Assembly: GCF_900142135.1 (NCBI RefSeq) | Contig: NZ_FQZU01000012.1 | Location: 62,001-126,000 of the forward strand | Direction: 5' to 3' | Source: Desulfatibacillum alkenivorans DSM 16219 | GTDB lineage: Bacteria > Desulfobacterota > Desulfobacteria > Desulfobacterales > Desulfatibacillaceae | Length of the DNA stretch: 64,000 nt | Part shown: piece after piece, positions 33,729 to 42,721 of the stretch | Numbering within the stretch: the stretch's first letter is position 1 | Layout: the number at the start of each line of letters is the position of its first letter | Notes under the pieces: generated by a model | The model's input: only the letters and a program-made list of their open reading frames with translations | Told to the model about the DNA's origin: nothing | Database searches by the model: none | Made by a program: the position numbers and the translations under genes

Positions 33729-34493
33729 GTGAAAAGAATCGTCATTGCATTATTGCTGTCAGTATTTTTTGCCTGCCCCTTTGCCTGGGCTTCCGGGGAC
33801 GGCGCCCAAATCCGACCCCTGGAAGCAAGCCTGTTGAACGCCTTTACAAATTTGCTGGATCTGCACATTTCCAGCATCACGGCTGACCTGGACATGTTGG
33901 CGCAAACCGGTCAGGTTCGGTCCGGCGAGTGGGAGTCCATGCGTCCGCTCATTACTGCCTATCAGGACGCCCACCCCCATCTGGTCGTGGTGTTTATCAA
34001 GCCGGAGGGCGAGTACTGGACTCCCGAAAAAGGCCTTGTGGACGCCAACCTCAAGGATCGGGATTATTTTCGGCCCCTCATGAACGGAGACAAAATATTC
34101 GCCCATCCTCTCGTGAGCAGAAGCACCGGGAAAAAGGCCGTCTTTTGCGCCGCGCCTGTCATGAATGAGGGCCGCGTTGCGGGCGCGGTGGGAGTTTCCA
34201 TTTTTCTGGAGGATCTTTCCGAAATCATCAAAAAGAGCTTTGACCTGCCCAAAGGCATGCATTTTTTCGCCATGACCCCGGAAATGAAAACCGTCATTCA
34301 CTATCTGCCGGAAAAAATCTTTTTGAACCCGGAAAAGCAAAACGAGCCCACCATGACCGCCGCCATGAAAACCCTCCGCAAGGAGGCGAAAGGCCAGGTG
34401 GAATACTCCTGGAAAGGCGTTCCCCGAACCCTTATTTTTCAACAGTCCTCAGTGACCGGCTGGAAATGCTGCATGGTGATCGTCCAGCAATAA
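33729..34493 (+). CDS. Secreted Cache (PDC)-type ligand-binding protein
   Basis: The start is set at GTG 33729, 6 nt after AGGAGG; an upstream TTG at 33711 precedes that site. The 254-residue product has a signal peptide (IVIALLLSVFFACPFAWA) and one Cache domain: helix with LDLHISSITADLDMLAQTG, strands with HLVVVFIKPEGEYW and the ligand-pocket region LKDRDYFRPLMNG, VSRSTGKKAVFCAAPV and VAGAVGVSIFLEDL. It has no membrane segment after the sensor, so it is a free periplasmic binding module rather than a receptor. It stands alone between divergent and convergent neighbours. A partner receptor would have to be encoded elsewhere. Confidence 0.78.
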   Translation: MKRIVIALLLSVFFACPFAWASGDGAQIRPLEASLLNAFTNLLDLHISSITADLDMLAQTGQVRSGEWESMRPLITAYQDAHPHLVVVFIKPEGEYWTPEKGLVDANLKDRDYFRPLMNGDKIFAHPLVSRSTGKKAVFCAAPVMNEGRVAGAVGVSIFLEDLSEIIKKSFDLPKGMHFFAMTPEMKTVIHYLPEKIFLNPEKQNEPTMTAAMKTLRKEAKGQVEYSWKGVPRTLIFQQSSVTGWKCCMVIVQQ

Positions 34494-34628
34494 TTTCAGG
34501 AAATGAGGTCAATAAATTTGTGGGGAGGTCTTGCGGTCCAACAACAGGATCTTCAAAGGAAAGAAAGGCCGGAGCGTTTTCTCCGCGCTCCGGCCATTTG
34601 TGAATCAATGCCTTATGAAATCGCCGTT

Positions 34629-35489
34629 TTACTCCGGCTTGCGGGGAGTCCACCAGGGATAGAAGTAGGGCATGCCGTCGGACACCTTGACCTTGAACTC
34701 CGGCGCCCGTTTTTCCAAAAAGGACATGACCCCTTCCTTGCCGTCAGTCTCGCTGGCGTAATAGATGGACCGGGAGTCCATGTTGTGGGCGTCCATGGGA
34801 TGGGAGGCGCCCATCATTTTGTACATGAGCTGGCGGTTGAGCGCGATGGAGATGGGCGCGGTTTTTTCCGTAAACTTCTTGGCCAGGGCCCTGGCCGCGG
34901 GCAAAAGATCCTCGGGCGCGTGGAGCGAACGAATCAGGCCGCCGTCCTTGCCTTCCTGAGCCGGGAAGACCTCGCCGGAATAGGCCCACTCCAAGGCCTG
35001 GGAAACGCCCACGATCCGGGGCAAAAACCAGCTGGAGCAGGCCTCGATGCAAAGCCCCCTTTGGGAAAACACAAAGCCCAGCTTGGCTTTTTCCGACGCC
35101 AGCCGGAAGTCCATGCCCAGGGTCATGGTGATGCCCACGCCCACGGCCGGCCCGTTGATGGCTGCGATGACCGGCTTTTTGCAATCGTAAATCCGCAGGC
35201 TGACCTCACCGCCCGAGTCCCTGATTTCCTCGATATTATAAGGCTCCTTTTGAGGAATTTCGTACCCGAAAATATTGCCCTCGGCGCCCAGTTCCATGCC
35301 CGCGCAAAAAGCCCGGCCAGCCCCCGTGAATATGATCGCCCGGACGTCATCATCATTGTCGGCCCGATCCAGGGCGTCCACAATTTCGTTTTTCATGGTG
35401 ATGGTAAAGGCGTTCAACCGGTCCGGCCGGTTGAGGGTGATGGTCAATATGCCGTCTTCCACATCATACAGAATGTCCTGGTAACTCAT
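34629..35489 (-). CDS. Enoyl-CoA hydratase/isomerase (crotonase) family protein
   Basis: The start is taken at the ATG at 35489 because AAAGGAGG lies 5 nt upstream; the frame is open 18 codons more. The 286-residue protein has the crotonase start (LTITLNRPDRLNAFT), oxyanion loop 1 (FTGAGRAFCAGMEL) and loop 2 (AAINGPAVGVGITMTLGMD). The usual catalytic-glutamate region is GLCIEACSSWFLPRIVG, keeping one Glu. Family members hydrate, isomerise or cleave CoA thioesters in fatty acid and aromatic acid breakdown. The C-terminus ends in a Trp/Pro-rich tail (PYFYPWWTPRKP). It is divergent from a TetR gene that may control it. Confidence 0.9.
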   Translation of the reverse strand: MSYQDILYDVEDGILTITLNRPDRLNAFTITMKNEIVDALDRADNDDDVRAIIFTGAGRAFCAGMELGAEGNIFGYEIPQKEPYNIEEIRDSGGEVSLRIYDCKKPVIAAINGPAVGVGITMTLGMDFRLASEKAKLGFVFSQRGLCIEACSSWFLPRIVGVSQALEWAYSGEVFPAQEGKDGGLIRSLHAPEDLLPAARALAKKFTEKTAPISIALNRQLMYKMMGASHPMDAHNMDSRSIYYASETDGKEGVMSFLEKRAPEFKVKVSDGMPYFYPWWTPRKPE

Positions 35490-35899
35490 TTTTCCTCCTT
35501 TGGAACTGGCGTGCAGGCTCGATTTTTTTCCGCATTTTGTCACGCGTGAAGGTTAAAGCGTTTGCCGGATGACTTCTAAATTAACTTATCCAGGCCAAGG
35601 CCCCAAAAGGACCAGCGGCCGAAAAATTTCCTTAAAAAGGGAAAAATCCCGGAAAAACCGCTGAAAATTCCAAAAAAAATTCATCTGCCTAATGGTTTGA
35701 CTAGTGGGGCCTGAAACCCGTAGGGTCCCGAATAACAAGGTGTTTCACGGTCGTAAAACTAATGTGGCCCAAAAACACGCCCTCTGTCAAGCCGATTATC
35801 GTCATGACGCAAGTTGACAGACCCAGGTTCCCGGTCTACACTTCCGCTACTGGTTATGGATAGCACTATCAGATCCCAATCCGTCCACAAGGCTAACCT
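35490..35899. other. Divergent control region, crotonase / TetR
   Basis: The 410 bp between the two starts contain an A-rich, purine-rich stretch (35600-35690) and the TetR promoter at 35814-35842. I see no operator palindrome of the TetR type. No gene is called. Confidence 0.4.
35814..35842 (+). promoter_or_regulatory. Sigma70-type promoter of the TetR gene
   Basis: TTGACA (35814-35819), a 17-bp spacer and TACACT (35837-35842) match the consensus in 6 of 6 and 4 of 6 positions. It lies 58 bp before the start codon. Confidence 0.6.
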
Positions 35900-36577
35900 A
35901 TGAGCGCCAAAACAAAAACAACACAGGAGAATAGGGCCGTGTTAAGCCGAGGCCAGGCCACCCGGGAAAGAATTATAGAAGCGGCCAGGACCGTGTTTTC
36001 CAGGCAGCCGTACCACTCCGCCAGCATCCGGATGATAGCGGCGGAGGGCGAGTTTGAACACGGCATCATCCGTTATCATTTTCCCAGCAAAGCCATTTTG
36101 TTTGAGACCATCCTGAAGGACATTTGCCGGGACATTGAAGACGCCAGTGCGGCCTGGCTTTCCCAAGCCGCGGACATGCGGGCCGAGGCCGGCCTGGAGT
36201 TTTACCTGGAAGAGCTTTTCGTTTTTTATGATGAAAGGCCCGAATCTTTGAAGATTATCGCCCTGAATCTCCCCCAGGACAGCGGCGAGGAGCCCATTCC
36301 CGGGTATGAGTACATCATAGGCATGCTGCAGGGAACCCTTGAGAACGTTAAGAAGAATTTCCCCCCTACGACCCCTCCGGAACTGACGTTGCGCTTCCAG
36401 GACGCGTTCAATGCGTTGGTGATGCATTATCTGGGCGCCAGCTATTGCCAGGCCATGGTGTTGGGGTTGCCCCCCAAAAGCAGTGAGTACAAGGACTGGG
36501 TCAAGAAAAGCATGGTCATGATTTTCAGTCCAATGCTAAGAAGCATATACCGGGCCGGGAGGGAAGCGGCCACGTAG
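35900..36577 (+). CDS. TetR-family transcriptional regulator
   Basis: This 225-residue protein has the TetR N-terminal helix-turn-helix: TRERIIEAARTVFSRQPYHSASIRMIAAEGEFEHGIIRYHFPSKAIL-type sequence at residues 21-70, followed by an alpha-helical ligand domain. The third residue block (IIRYHFPSK) is typical of the HTH end. The gene diverges from the crotonase gene and has its own TTGACA promoter. Regulation of CoA-dependent metabolism by this class is common, and control of the adjacent crotonase gene is a fair guess. The ATG at 35900 follows no strong site (AACCT only). Confidence 0.88.
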   Translation: MSAKTKTTQENRAVLSRGQATRERIIEAARTVFSRQPYHSASIRMIAAEGEFEHGIIRYHFPSKAILFETILKDICRDIEDASAAWLSQAADMRAEAGLEFYLEELFVFYDERPESLKIIALNLPQDSGEEPIPGYEYIIGMLQGTLENVKKNFPPTTPPELTLRFQDAFNALVMHYLGASYCQAMVLGLPPKSSEYKDWVKKSMVMIFSPMLRSIYRAGREAAT

Positions 36578-36726
36578 CCCCCTGATCCGGCGTCATGCAA
36601 TTCATTGTCAGTACATAACCCCGCGTCCTGCATCCTGCATCGCGGAGGAGTTTGACGGCCAGGAAGGCTGTTTTTGTAAATGGCTTGGTGGAAGATAGCC
36701 GCTATTATCTTGAATCCGGAGCATTC

Positions 36727-38697
36727 ATGGAAAAAGCGACTTCCCAATGTGGGGAATCGGCCCTGGCCAAGGATCGGCTTGATTCCCTGCTGGACATTAC
36801 CGGCGATTGGATGTGGGAAGTCTGTCCCGAAGGAAACTGTATATTCAGCAGCCCGTCCGTCCGTATTGTGATTGGACGCCCTCCTGAAGAACTGCTCGGC
36901 GAAAATTTGTCTCAAATCATTACCCCCCAAGACAAGGAGGCCTTGCTGCAGCCTTGCATCCGGCGGGTTCTGGATTCGGGCGAGCCATTCAGGGACGTTG
37001 AGATTCCCGTGGTTCATAAAGACGGCAGGGAGGTGATCCTGGCGGTCAGCGGCCTGCCCATCCTGGACGAAGACGGCCGTATAACCGGGGTCAGGGGCGT
37101 TTCCAGAAACCGGACCCACCAGCATTGGGCTGAGCAGGCTTTGCGCAAAAGCGAGGAGCGGTACAGAAATTTCATCGAGTCCGCGCCCATTGGCATGATG
37201 ATCTCCGACACCAACGGATGCATCATCTACGCCAATGAAAAAATGGCGGAAATAACCGGGTATGAACGAAGCGCGTGGCAAGGGCGCAGCTATATAGAGA
37301 TGGTGCACCCGGAGGATTACGGAACAATCCTGGAAAACCGCACCCGGGCCATCGCCACCCTGGAGCCTGTGGACCCTTATGAAGTCCGCATATTCAACGC
37401 CGCAAAAGAAATTGTATGGCTGCGCCTTATCCCCCATTCCATGTATGAATCCGATGAACACGGAAACAAGTCCGTGGCCTATTTTCAAAACTTCATCGAA
37501 GACGTTACAGCCAGTAAAATCGCCCGGGAGGAAAAAATCCGCCTGGAGCAGCAGCTCAGCCAGGCCCATAAAATGGAGGCCCTGGGCGCCTTGGCCGGCG
37601 GCGTGGCCCACGACTTCAACAATATCCTGTATCCCATCATCGGCTATGTGGAGATGACCCTGTCCGAGTTGGGCGACAACCCGTTCGCCGAGGGCAACCT
37701 CAAGGAAGTGCTGTCGGCGGCGGAACGGGCTCAAAAACTGGTGGATCAAATCCTGGCCTTCAGCCGCCGTAAAAAAGAGAAGCTGTTGCCCATGCGCATA
37801 CAGCCGGTGGTGAAGGACGCCCTGAATCTCATCCGGTCCTCATTGCCCCATAATGTGCAGCTTCATACGGATATCAACGAAGGCGGCGGCGTGGTTTTGG
37901 CGGACCAGACCCAGATTCACCAGGTTGTCATGAACCTTTGCACCAACGCCTACCAGTCCATGCGAGACCGCGGCGGCGTGCTGGGCGTATCCCTGGAACA
38001 GTGCTCCATCGGCTGGGAGGATCAGACCCGCCATCCCCGCATAAAGCCCGGAGACTATGTGCGGCTGAGCATCAGCGATTGCGGCGGGGGCATGGACGAC
38101 GCCGTCAAGGACCGCATTTTTGAGCCGTATTTCACCACCAAGGACCCGGAAAAAGGCACCGGCATGGGCCTTGCCGTGGTCCACGGCATTGTGGCCAAAT
38201 ACAACGGCGCCATTACCGTGGAAAGCGAACTTGGCAAAGGCAGCGTTTTTACCATCCTGCTGCCGGCGGCCGCAAAGAATCCCGGAAGCCTCCCGGAAAG
38301 CGCTTCCATCCCGCTGCCAAAAGGATGCGAAAGCCTGCTCCTTGCAGGCGGAGAAAAACAGGTCCGGGATATATCCGCAAAAATGCTCGTTCAATTAGGC
38401 TACTCCGTAGCCTCCGCCGGTTCGGGCAAAGAAGCCTTGGAAATCCTTAATGCAAATCCCTCCGGATTTGATCTGCTCTTGACCGACGAGGCCTTGGATG
38501 ACATGACCGGTCAAAATCTTATCAACGCCGTTCGCCGGACCAAACCGGGCATGCCCGCTTCTCTGGTTGCAAGCCGGACCCAGGGGCGGCTGCAGGGCAT
38601 TCCGGGGGATGAGACAAAAATCGACATCATTGTAAAACCCCTTGACATTAAAAAGATAGCGCAAAGCATTCGGACGCTATTAGACAAAGGCCAATAA
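36727..38697 (+). CDS. PAS-PAS hybrid histidine kinase with a degenerate receiver
   Basis: The start is set at the ATG at 36727 (GGAG 5 nt upstream); the frame is open to a TTG at 36652 that lies too close to its GGAGGAG. The 656-residue cytoplasmic protein has PAS 1 (about residues 18-128) and PAS 2 (145-260). HisKA follows with His295 in GGVAHDFNNIL, then an ATPase domain (NLCTNAYQSM, DCGGGMD, GTGMGLAVVHG). The C-terminal receiver (533-656) keeps Asp587 in LLTDEALDDMTG and Lys637 in IVKPLD, but its acidic pocket reads LLAGGEKQ instead of LVDDE. With the Mg-binding pair lost it is unlikely to be phosphorylated normally. It is a soluble sensor of unknown signal. Confidence 0.9.
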   Translation: MEKATSQCGESALAKDRLDSLLDITGDWMWEVCPEGNCIFSSPSVRIVIGRPPEELLGENLSQIITPQDKEALLQPCIRRVLDSGEPFRDVEIPVVHKDGREVILAVSGLPILDEDGRITGVRGVSRNRTHQHWAEQALRKSEERYRNFIESAPIGMMISDTNGCIIYANEKMAEITGYERSAWQGRSYIEMVHPEDYGTILENRTRAIATLEPVDPYEVRIFNAAKEIVWLRLIPHSMYESDEHGNKSVAYFQNFIEDVTASKIAREEKIRLEQQLSQAHKMEALGALAGGVAHDFNNILYPIIGYVEMTLSELGDNPFAEGNLKEVLSAAERAQKLVDQILAFSRRKKEKLLPMRIQPVVKDALNLIRSSLPHNVQLHTDINEGGGVVLADQTQIHQVVMNLCTNAYQSMRDRGGVLGVSLEQCSIGWEDQTRHPRIKPGDYVRLSISDCGGGMDDAVKDRIFEPYFTTKDPEKGTGMGLAVVHGIVAKYNGAITVESELGKGSVFTILLPAAAKNPGSLPESASIPLPKGCESLLLAGGEKQVRDISAKMLVQLGYSVASAGSGKEALEILNANPSGFDLLLTDEALDDMTGQNLINAVRRTKPGMPASLVASRTQGRLQGIPGDETKIDIIVKPLDIKKIAQSIRTLLDKGQ

Positions 38698-38796
38698 CAA
38701 ATCTCTTGAATATCTCGCACTTTATGTGTAATAAACTAAAGTAAACATACTTAAGAATGCTATGGGCAGGCTGAGTAACTTCACCTGGGGGGAGCC

Positions 38797-41334
38797 ATGG
38801 AGGATTCTAAACGTAGTTCTGTAAAGTCGCAACTGTCTGAAAACACGTCGAACAAAGCAGGGCGGCATCCCATACACAACCCGGCTGACAACGCCCACGG
38901 AACGCCTCCGGCCTTGGAGGAGATGGAATCCGTTTTGGCGGGGTTTTTTCGGGCCACGGGCGTCAGCGTCAGCCTTTTGACCTATCCTGAAGGCCGGACG
39001 GCGGCCCAGGCCGGCTGGCAGTCTTTGTGTAAGGGCTTTCACCTTTCCGACGCCCGGTCCGGGCGGGTTTGCCGCGACAACTGCCTCAGCCTTCTGGCGT
39101 CCATGGATGGAGGGGACGACCCTGCAGCCAGGATTTGCGGCTTTGGGCTCGCCGATGCAGCCCTTCCCATTTTTCATGACGGCAAACAGGTGTTCACCCT
39201 CATTGCGGGCCAGGCGCTCACCCAAGAGGATCCTGATCCCGAGAAAGTCGCGGAAATCTGCCGGGAATACGGCTACAACCGGGAAAGCTATCTGGACGCC
39301 CTGACCCGGATTCCCCGCATGAGCATGCACAAGCTCCTGGACCACCTCCGATTTCTGGCCCAAACCGTGGCCAGGCTGTACAGCCGGGATGAATCCCTGA
39401 AAGAAAAAGACTGCGCCCTCAAAAAGCTGGCGGCGGCCAAGGAAAGCTATCGCTCCCTGGTGCGCAGCCTGCCTGAAATCGTGATGCGCCTGGACTCCGA
39501 AGGGCATATCCTGGCTCTCAACCGCACCCTGGACGGAACTCCCGTGGAAATGGTGTTAGGCTCCAACGTTTTGACGTATATTTCCTCCAAATTCAGATCC
39601 AACCTGGACAAAGCCCTACGCAAGGTGGTGGAGACGGGGCGGACCGGGGAACTGGAAGTCAAGGCGGCGGGACCCAACCAGTCCATCAAGTCGTGGTATG
39701 AAGTGAGGATCATGCCCATTGAAATGGAGGGGAAGCCTCCCGACCTGACCATGATCGCCACGGACATAACCCGGAGGAAGGCCGCCCTCAAAGCTCTGGT
39801 GGAGTCCGAGTTGAAATACCAGACTATGCTGGACAGCCTGCAGGAAGGCTTCTTTGAGCTGGATCTGGAAGGCAATCTGATTTTCGTCAACGACGCCATG
39901 TGCCGCATCTACGGCCTGTCCAGGGAGGAAATGCTGGGCCTGGGCTACCGCCAGTACACTCAGTCCGAAACCGCCGAAGAATTGTTTGAGATGTTCAACC
40001 GCATTTACCGGACCGGAGAGCCCGCCCGGGTGGTGCAGTACCAGGTGGTCAAGCTGGACGGAACGCCGGTGCAGATCCAGATGTCCGCCTCCCTAAAGAC
40101 CGTGGACGGCAAGCCGGCCGGGTTCAGGTGCATCTGCAGGGACATCTCCCACATCCTGGAAGCCCAAAAGGAAAAGGACCGGCTGGAAAAGAAGCTCACG
40201 CAGGCCCAAAAGCTGGAGGCCATCGGCACGTTGGCCGGAGGCGTGGCCCATGACTTCAACAACCTTCTCACGGGGCTGCAGGGCAACGTCAGCCTTATGC
40301 TGCAGGACCTGGAGCCCGCCCATCCCCATTACGACCGCATTCAAGACATGGAGGCGTACATCGCCGCCGCCACCGGCCTGACCCGCCAGCTCCTGGGCTT
40401 CGCCCGGGGAGGAAAGTACGAGGTCAGAACCCTGGACATGAACAGGCTGGTGGACAAGACCCTCCATATGTTCGGCCGGGCCGCCAAGGAGGTCACCATT
40501 CACCGGGATTTCCAGGGCTCCTGGGCCGTGGACGCCGACTCCGGACAGTTGGAGCAGGTGCTCTTGAATTTATTCGTCAACGCCGGGCAGGCCATGCCGG
40601 ACGGGGGCGACCTGTATATCCAGACCCAAAACATCCAGTTGGACGCAGTGTTTGTGAAGCCCTATTCCCTGGAGCCGGGAAAATACATCAAGGTATCCGT
40701 CACCGATACGGGCCACGGCATGGACGAGGCCACCCAACAAAAGGTTTTCGACCCCTTTTTCACCACCAAGGACGTAAGCCGGGGCACAGGCCTGGGGCTT
40801 TCCTCGGCCTACGGAATCATCAAGAACCACCAGGGCATGCTCACCGTATACAGCGCCCCGGGCAAGGGCGCCACCTTCAATATCTACCTGCCGGCTGCGG
40901 CCAAGGCCGAGGTTGCGATGGAGGAAAAAGCCTCCCTGGGAATCCTGTACGGCAGCGAAACCCTGCTGTTGGTGGACGACGAGGACGTCATCATCAAGAC
41001 CGGCGGAGAAATTCTCAAGGCCCTGGGCTATCAGGTTCACCTGGCCGGCAACGCCAAAACCGCCCTGGAAATTTTCAAACAAAGCCACCAGGAAATCGAC
41101 ATGGTCATCCTGGATATGATAATGCCTGATATGACGGGCGAGGAGGTTTACGATCAGTTGAAGCTCATCGACCCCGCAGTCAGAGTTCTCTTATCCAGCG
41201 GCTACAGCCTGAACGGACAGGCTGTGGAAATCATGCAAAAGGGGTGCAACGGGTTCATTCAAAAACCCTTTAACCTGGAGCAGCTTTCCCATAAAATCAG
41301 GGAGGTTCTGGGGAAAACCGATTGCTCGGAATAG
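38797..41334 (+). CDS. PocR-PAS-PAS hybrid histidine kinase with receiver
   Basis: This 845-residue protein has an N-terminal PocR sensory domain (about residues 40-205, with SGRVCRDNCLSLL, AARICGFGLADAALPIF and TLIAGQALTQ), known from the PocR regulator of propanediol use and likely to bind small hydrocarbon derivatives. Two PAS domains follow (215-330 and 335-455). HisKA has His485 in GGVAHDFNNLL, and the ATPase domain has NLFVNAGQAMP, DTGHGMD and GTGLGLSSAYG. The receiver (721-845) is intact, with LVDDEDV, Asp773 in VILDMIMPDM, and IQKPF. It lies 100 bp after another hybrid kinase and just before a BON lipoprotein gene. A strong GGGGGAG precedes the ATG. Confidence 0.92.
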   Translation: MEDSKRSSVKSQLSENTSNKAGRHPIHNPADNAHGTPPALEEMESVLAGFFRATGVSVSLLTYPEGRTAAQAGWQSLCKGFHLSDARSGRVCRDNCLSLLASMDGGDDPAARICGFGLADAALPIFHDGKQVFTLIAGQALTQEDPDPEKVAEICREYGYNRESYLDALTRIPRMSMHKLLDHLRFLAQTVARLYSRDESLKEKDCALKKLAAAKESYRSLVRSLPEIVMRLDSEGHILALNRTLDGTPVEMVLGSNVLTYISSKFRSNLDKALRKVVETGRTGELEVKAAGPNQSIKSWYEVRIMPIEMEGKPPDLTMIATDITRRKAALKALVESELKYQTMLDSLQEGFFELDLEGNLIFVNDAMCRIYGLSREEMLGLGYRQYTQSETAEELFEMFNRIYRTGEPARVVQYQVVKLDGTPVQIQMSASLKTVDGKPAGFRCICRDISHILEAQKEKDRLEKKLTQAQKLEAIGTLAGGVAHDFNNLLTGLQGNVSLMLQDLEPAHPHYDRIQDMEAYIAAATGLTRQLLGFARGGKYEVRTLDMNRLVDKTLHMFGRAAKEVTIHRDFQGSWAVDADSGQLEQVLLNLFVNAGQAMPDGGDLYIQTQNIQLDAVFVKPYSLEPGKYIKVSVTDTGHGMDEATQQKVFDPFFTTKDVSRGTGLGLSSAYGIIKNHQGMLTVYSAPGKGATFNIYLPAAAKAEVAMEEKASLGILYGSETLLLVDDEDVIIKTGGEILKALGYQVHLAGNAKTALEIFKQSHQEIDMVILDMIMPDMTGEEVYDQLKLIDPAVRVLLSSGYSLNGQAVEIMQKGCNGFIQKPFNLEQLSHKIREVLGKTDCSE

Positions 41335-41379
41335 GGCAAAGCCCGGCAAGCCGCTTTTGCGCATCTCAAGGAGGATGTC

Positions 41380-41937
41380 ATGCAGAAGAAATCACGTTGG
41401 CTTGCCTTTGCGGCGCTCTTGCTTTGCGCAGTTATGCTGTCCGGCTGCTATTCCGCCTACAGGGCCGCCAGGGACGAACGCAGCCTGGGAACCCAAATGG
41501 ACGACGCCAAACGGGCGGCGAACATCAAATACGCGCTCCTGGCCGACGACACCGTCAAAGGCCTGGACATCTCCGTGTCCGTGTACAACGGCACGGCCTA
41601 CCTCATCGGCATTGTAAAGCAGGATCTGCAAAGGGAAGTCGCCGTAGCCCACGCCAAAGCGGAAGAGGGCGTCATTTCCGTCAAAACCTACCTGCTGAAC
41701 GTCAACGACAAAACCTTGGGCGAATCCGTGGACGACACGGCCCTGGCCGCCAAAATCCGCACAAAGCTCATCAAGGCCGAAGATTTTGAATCCACCCAGG
41801 TCAAGATTGAAAGCGTGCTGGGCCACGTGGTGCTTTTGGGTATCGTGGACAGCGCCGCGGACAGGGACAGGGCCATCGCCATCGCCAGGTCCGTGGAAGG
41901 CGTCAAAAAGGTTAAATCATTTATTGTAATCCAATAG
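41380..41937 (+). CDS. Lipoprotein with two BON domains
   Basis: This 185-residue protein has a signal peptide and lipobox LSGC (Cys23), then two BON domains (about residues 48-112 and 118-183, with VYNGTAYLIGIV and VLGHVVLLGIVDS as the matching hearts). BON lipoproteins such as DolP (YraP) and OsmY maintain the outer membrane or its lipid contacts under stress. It follows the PocR kinase by 45 bp and may be co-transcribed. AAGGAGG lies 4-8 nt before the ATG. Repeats follow the stop. Confidence 0.88.
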   Translation: MQKKSRWLAFAALLLCAVMLSGCYSAYRAARDERSLGTQMDDAKRAANIKYALLADDTVKGLDISVSVYNGTAYLIGIVKQDLQREVAVAHAKAEEGVISVKTYLLNVNDKTLGESVDDTALAAKIRTKLIKAEDFESTQVKIESVLGHVVLLGIVDSAADRDRAIAIARSVEGVKKVKSFIVIQ

Positions 41938-41955
41938 GCGCGGGGTTCGCCCCGT

Positions 41956-41984
41956 CTGTCCCGTTTTTTTTGCGGGAATCCAGG
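41956..41984. repeat. TCCCG/CGGGAATCCAGG palindromic repeat
   Basis: Hairpin with TCCCG and CGGGA arms around a T8 loop, in front of ATCCAGG. Related to 42096-42125 and 58826-58855; it may terminate the BON gene transcript. Confidence 0.5.
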
Positions 41985-42095
41985 GGCCTTTTTCCCGGCC
42001 AGCCGCAGCATGCAGCAGCAGCGCTTTGTAGAGGCGCCCCCCTGTGGGCCACCGTCTTTAGGGGAGCAATAGGGGCCTTGGGGATGCACAGCCTG

Positions 42096-42125
42096 TCATT
42101 CCCGCATGCTTTTAGCGGGAATCCA
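42096..42125. repeat. TCATTCCCGC/GCGGGAATCCAG palindromic repeat
   Basis: An 8-bp inverted repeat (ATTCCCGC/GCGGGAAT) with a 9-nt loop followed by CCAG, a widespread extragenic palindrome in proteobacterial genomes. Confidence 0.6.
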
Positions 42126-42275
42126 GGAGCCTTGCCCTTCTTTTTTTCGGGTGGCCCTGGCACAGCAGTATCGGCGCCGGGTTGCTTAGCAACAGTAGGT
42201 GCGGCCGCTTAGGACAGTCGGGACCCATCAATTCCGGCGGACGGTATATGCTGGTGGAATACCTGCCTTCTTCAA

Positions 42276-42644
42276 TCATCCCCCCGCCAGCTTGACTTTG
42301 TATCCCTTTTCCTTGATGGCCTCGGCGGCGGCTTCCCGGTGGTCGCCCTGGATGATGATCACGCCGTCCTTGACCGAGCCGCCGGACCCGCATTTTTGCT
42401 TGAGGTGCTTGGCGAAATCCTTCAAGTCCGGGCCTTCCAGGGGCAGGCCGAATATGGCGATGGCCGTCTTGCCTTTGCGGCCTTTGACCTCCCGGCGGAT
42501 GCGCACCACGCCGTCCTGGGGAAAGGGCTGGGGCGCTTCCTTGCCCTTCTTTTTCTTTTTGCAGGAGCATTTTGCTTTGGGCTTGCCGCAGTCAGGACAC
42601 ATGCGGCCCGTCTCCGTGGAGTACACCAATCGGCTGTCGTTCAT
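42276..42644 (-). CDS. SUI1/eIF1-like translation factor (YciH family)
   Basis: The start is set at the ATG at 42644, with GGGG 6 nt upstream; the GTG at 42650 would overlap that site. The 122-residue protein has an N-terminal Cys cluster (CPDCGKPKAKCSC), a Lys-rich linker and the SUI1 domain (IRREVKGRKGKTAIAIFGLP ... CGSGGSVKDGVIIIQGDHR). It lies just after the terminator of the DUF1015 gene and so has its own promoter or depends on read-through. In bacteria YciH is non-essential and influences start-site fidelity in vitro. Confidence 0.9.
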   Translation of the reverse strand: MNDSRLVYSTETGRMCPDCGKPKAKCSCKKKKKGKEAPQPFPQDGVVRIRREVKGRKGKTAIAIFGLPLEGPDLKDFAKHLKQKCGSGGSVKDGVIIIQGDHREAAAEAIKEKGYKVKLAGG

Positions 42645-42663
42645 AATCACCCCCTATAACAAA

Positions 42664-42701
42664 AACGCCGGAAAAAGCCCGCTTGGGCTTTATCCGGCGT
42701 T
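42664..42701 (-). terminator. Terminator after the DUF1015 gene
   Basis: A 17-bp stem with one mismatch (AACGCCGG-A-AAAGCCC) and a 4-nt GCTT loop is followed on the minus strand by GTTTTTGTTATAG. It sits 21 bp beyond the DUF1015 stop. Confidence 0.9.
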
Positions 42702-42721
42702 GGATTTTTCAACAACAAAAA

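Larger units (their letters stand above)
41938..42275. other. Repeat-rich intergenic region
   Basis: This 338-bp region holds two palindromic repeats of the CCCGN-CGGGAATCCAG type (41956-41984 and 42096-42125). It also has a GCGCCCCCCTGTGGGCC block like that at 62439-62455. Reading frames here are formed by the repeats and are not genes. Confidence 0.55.
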
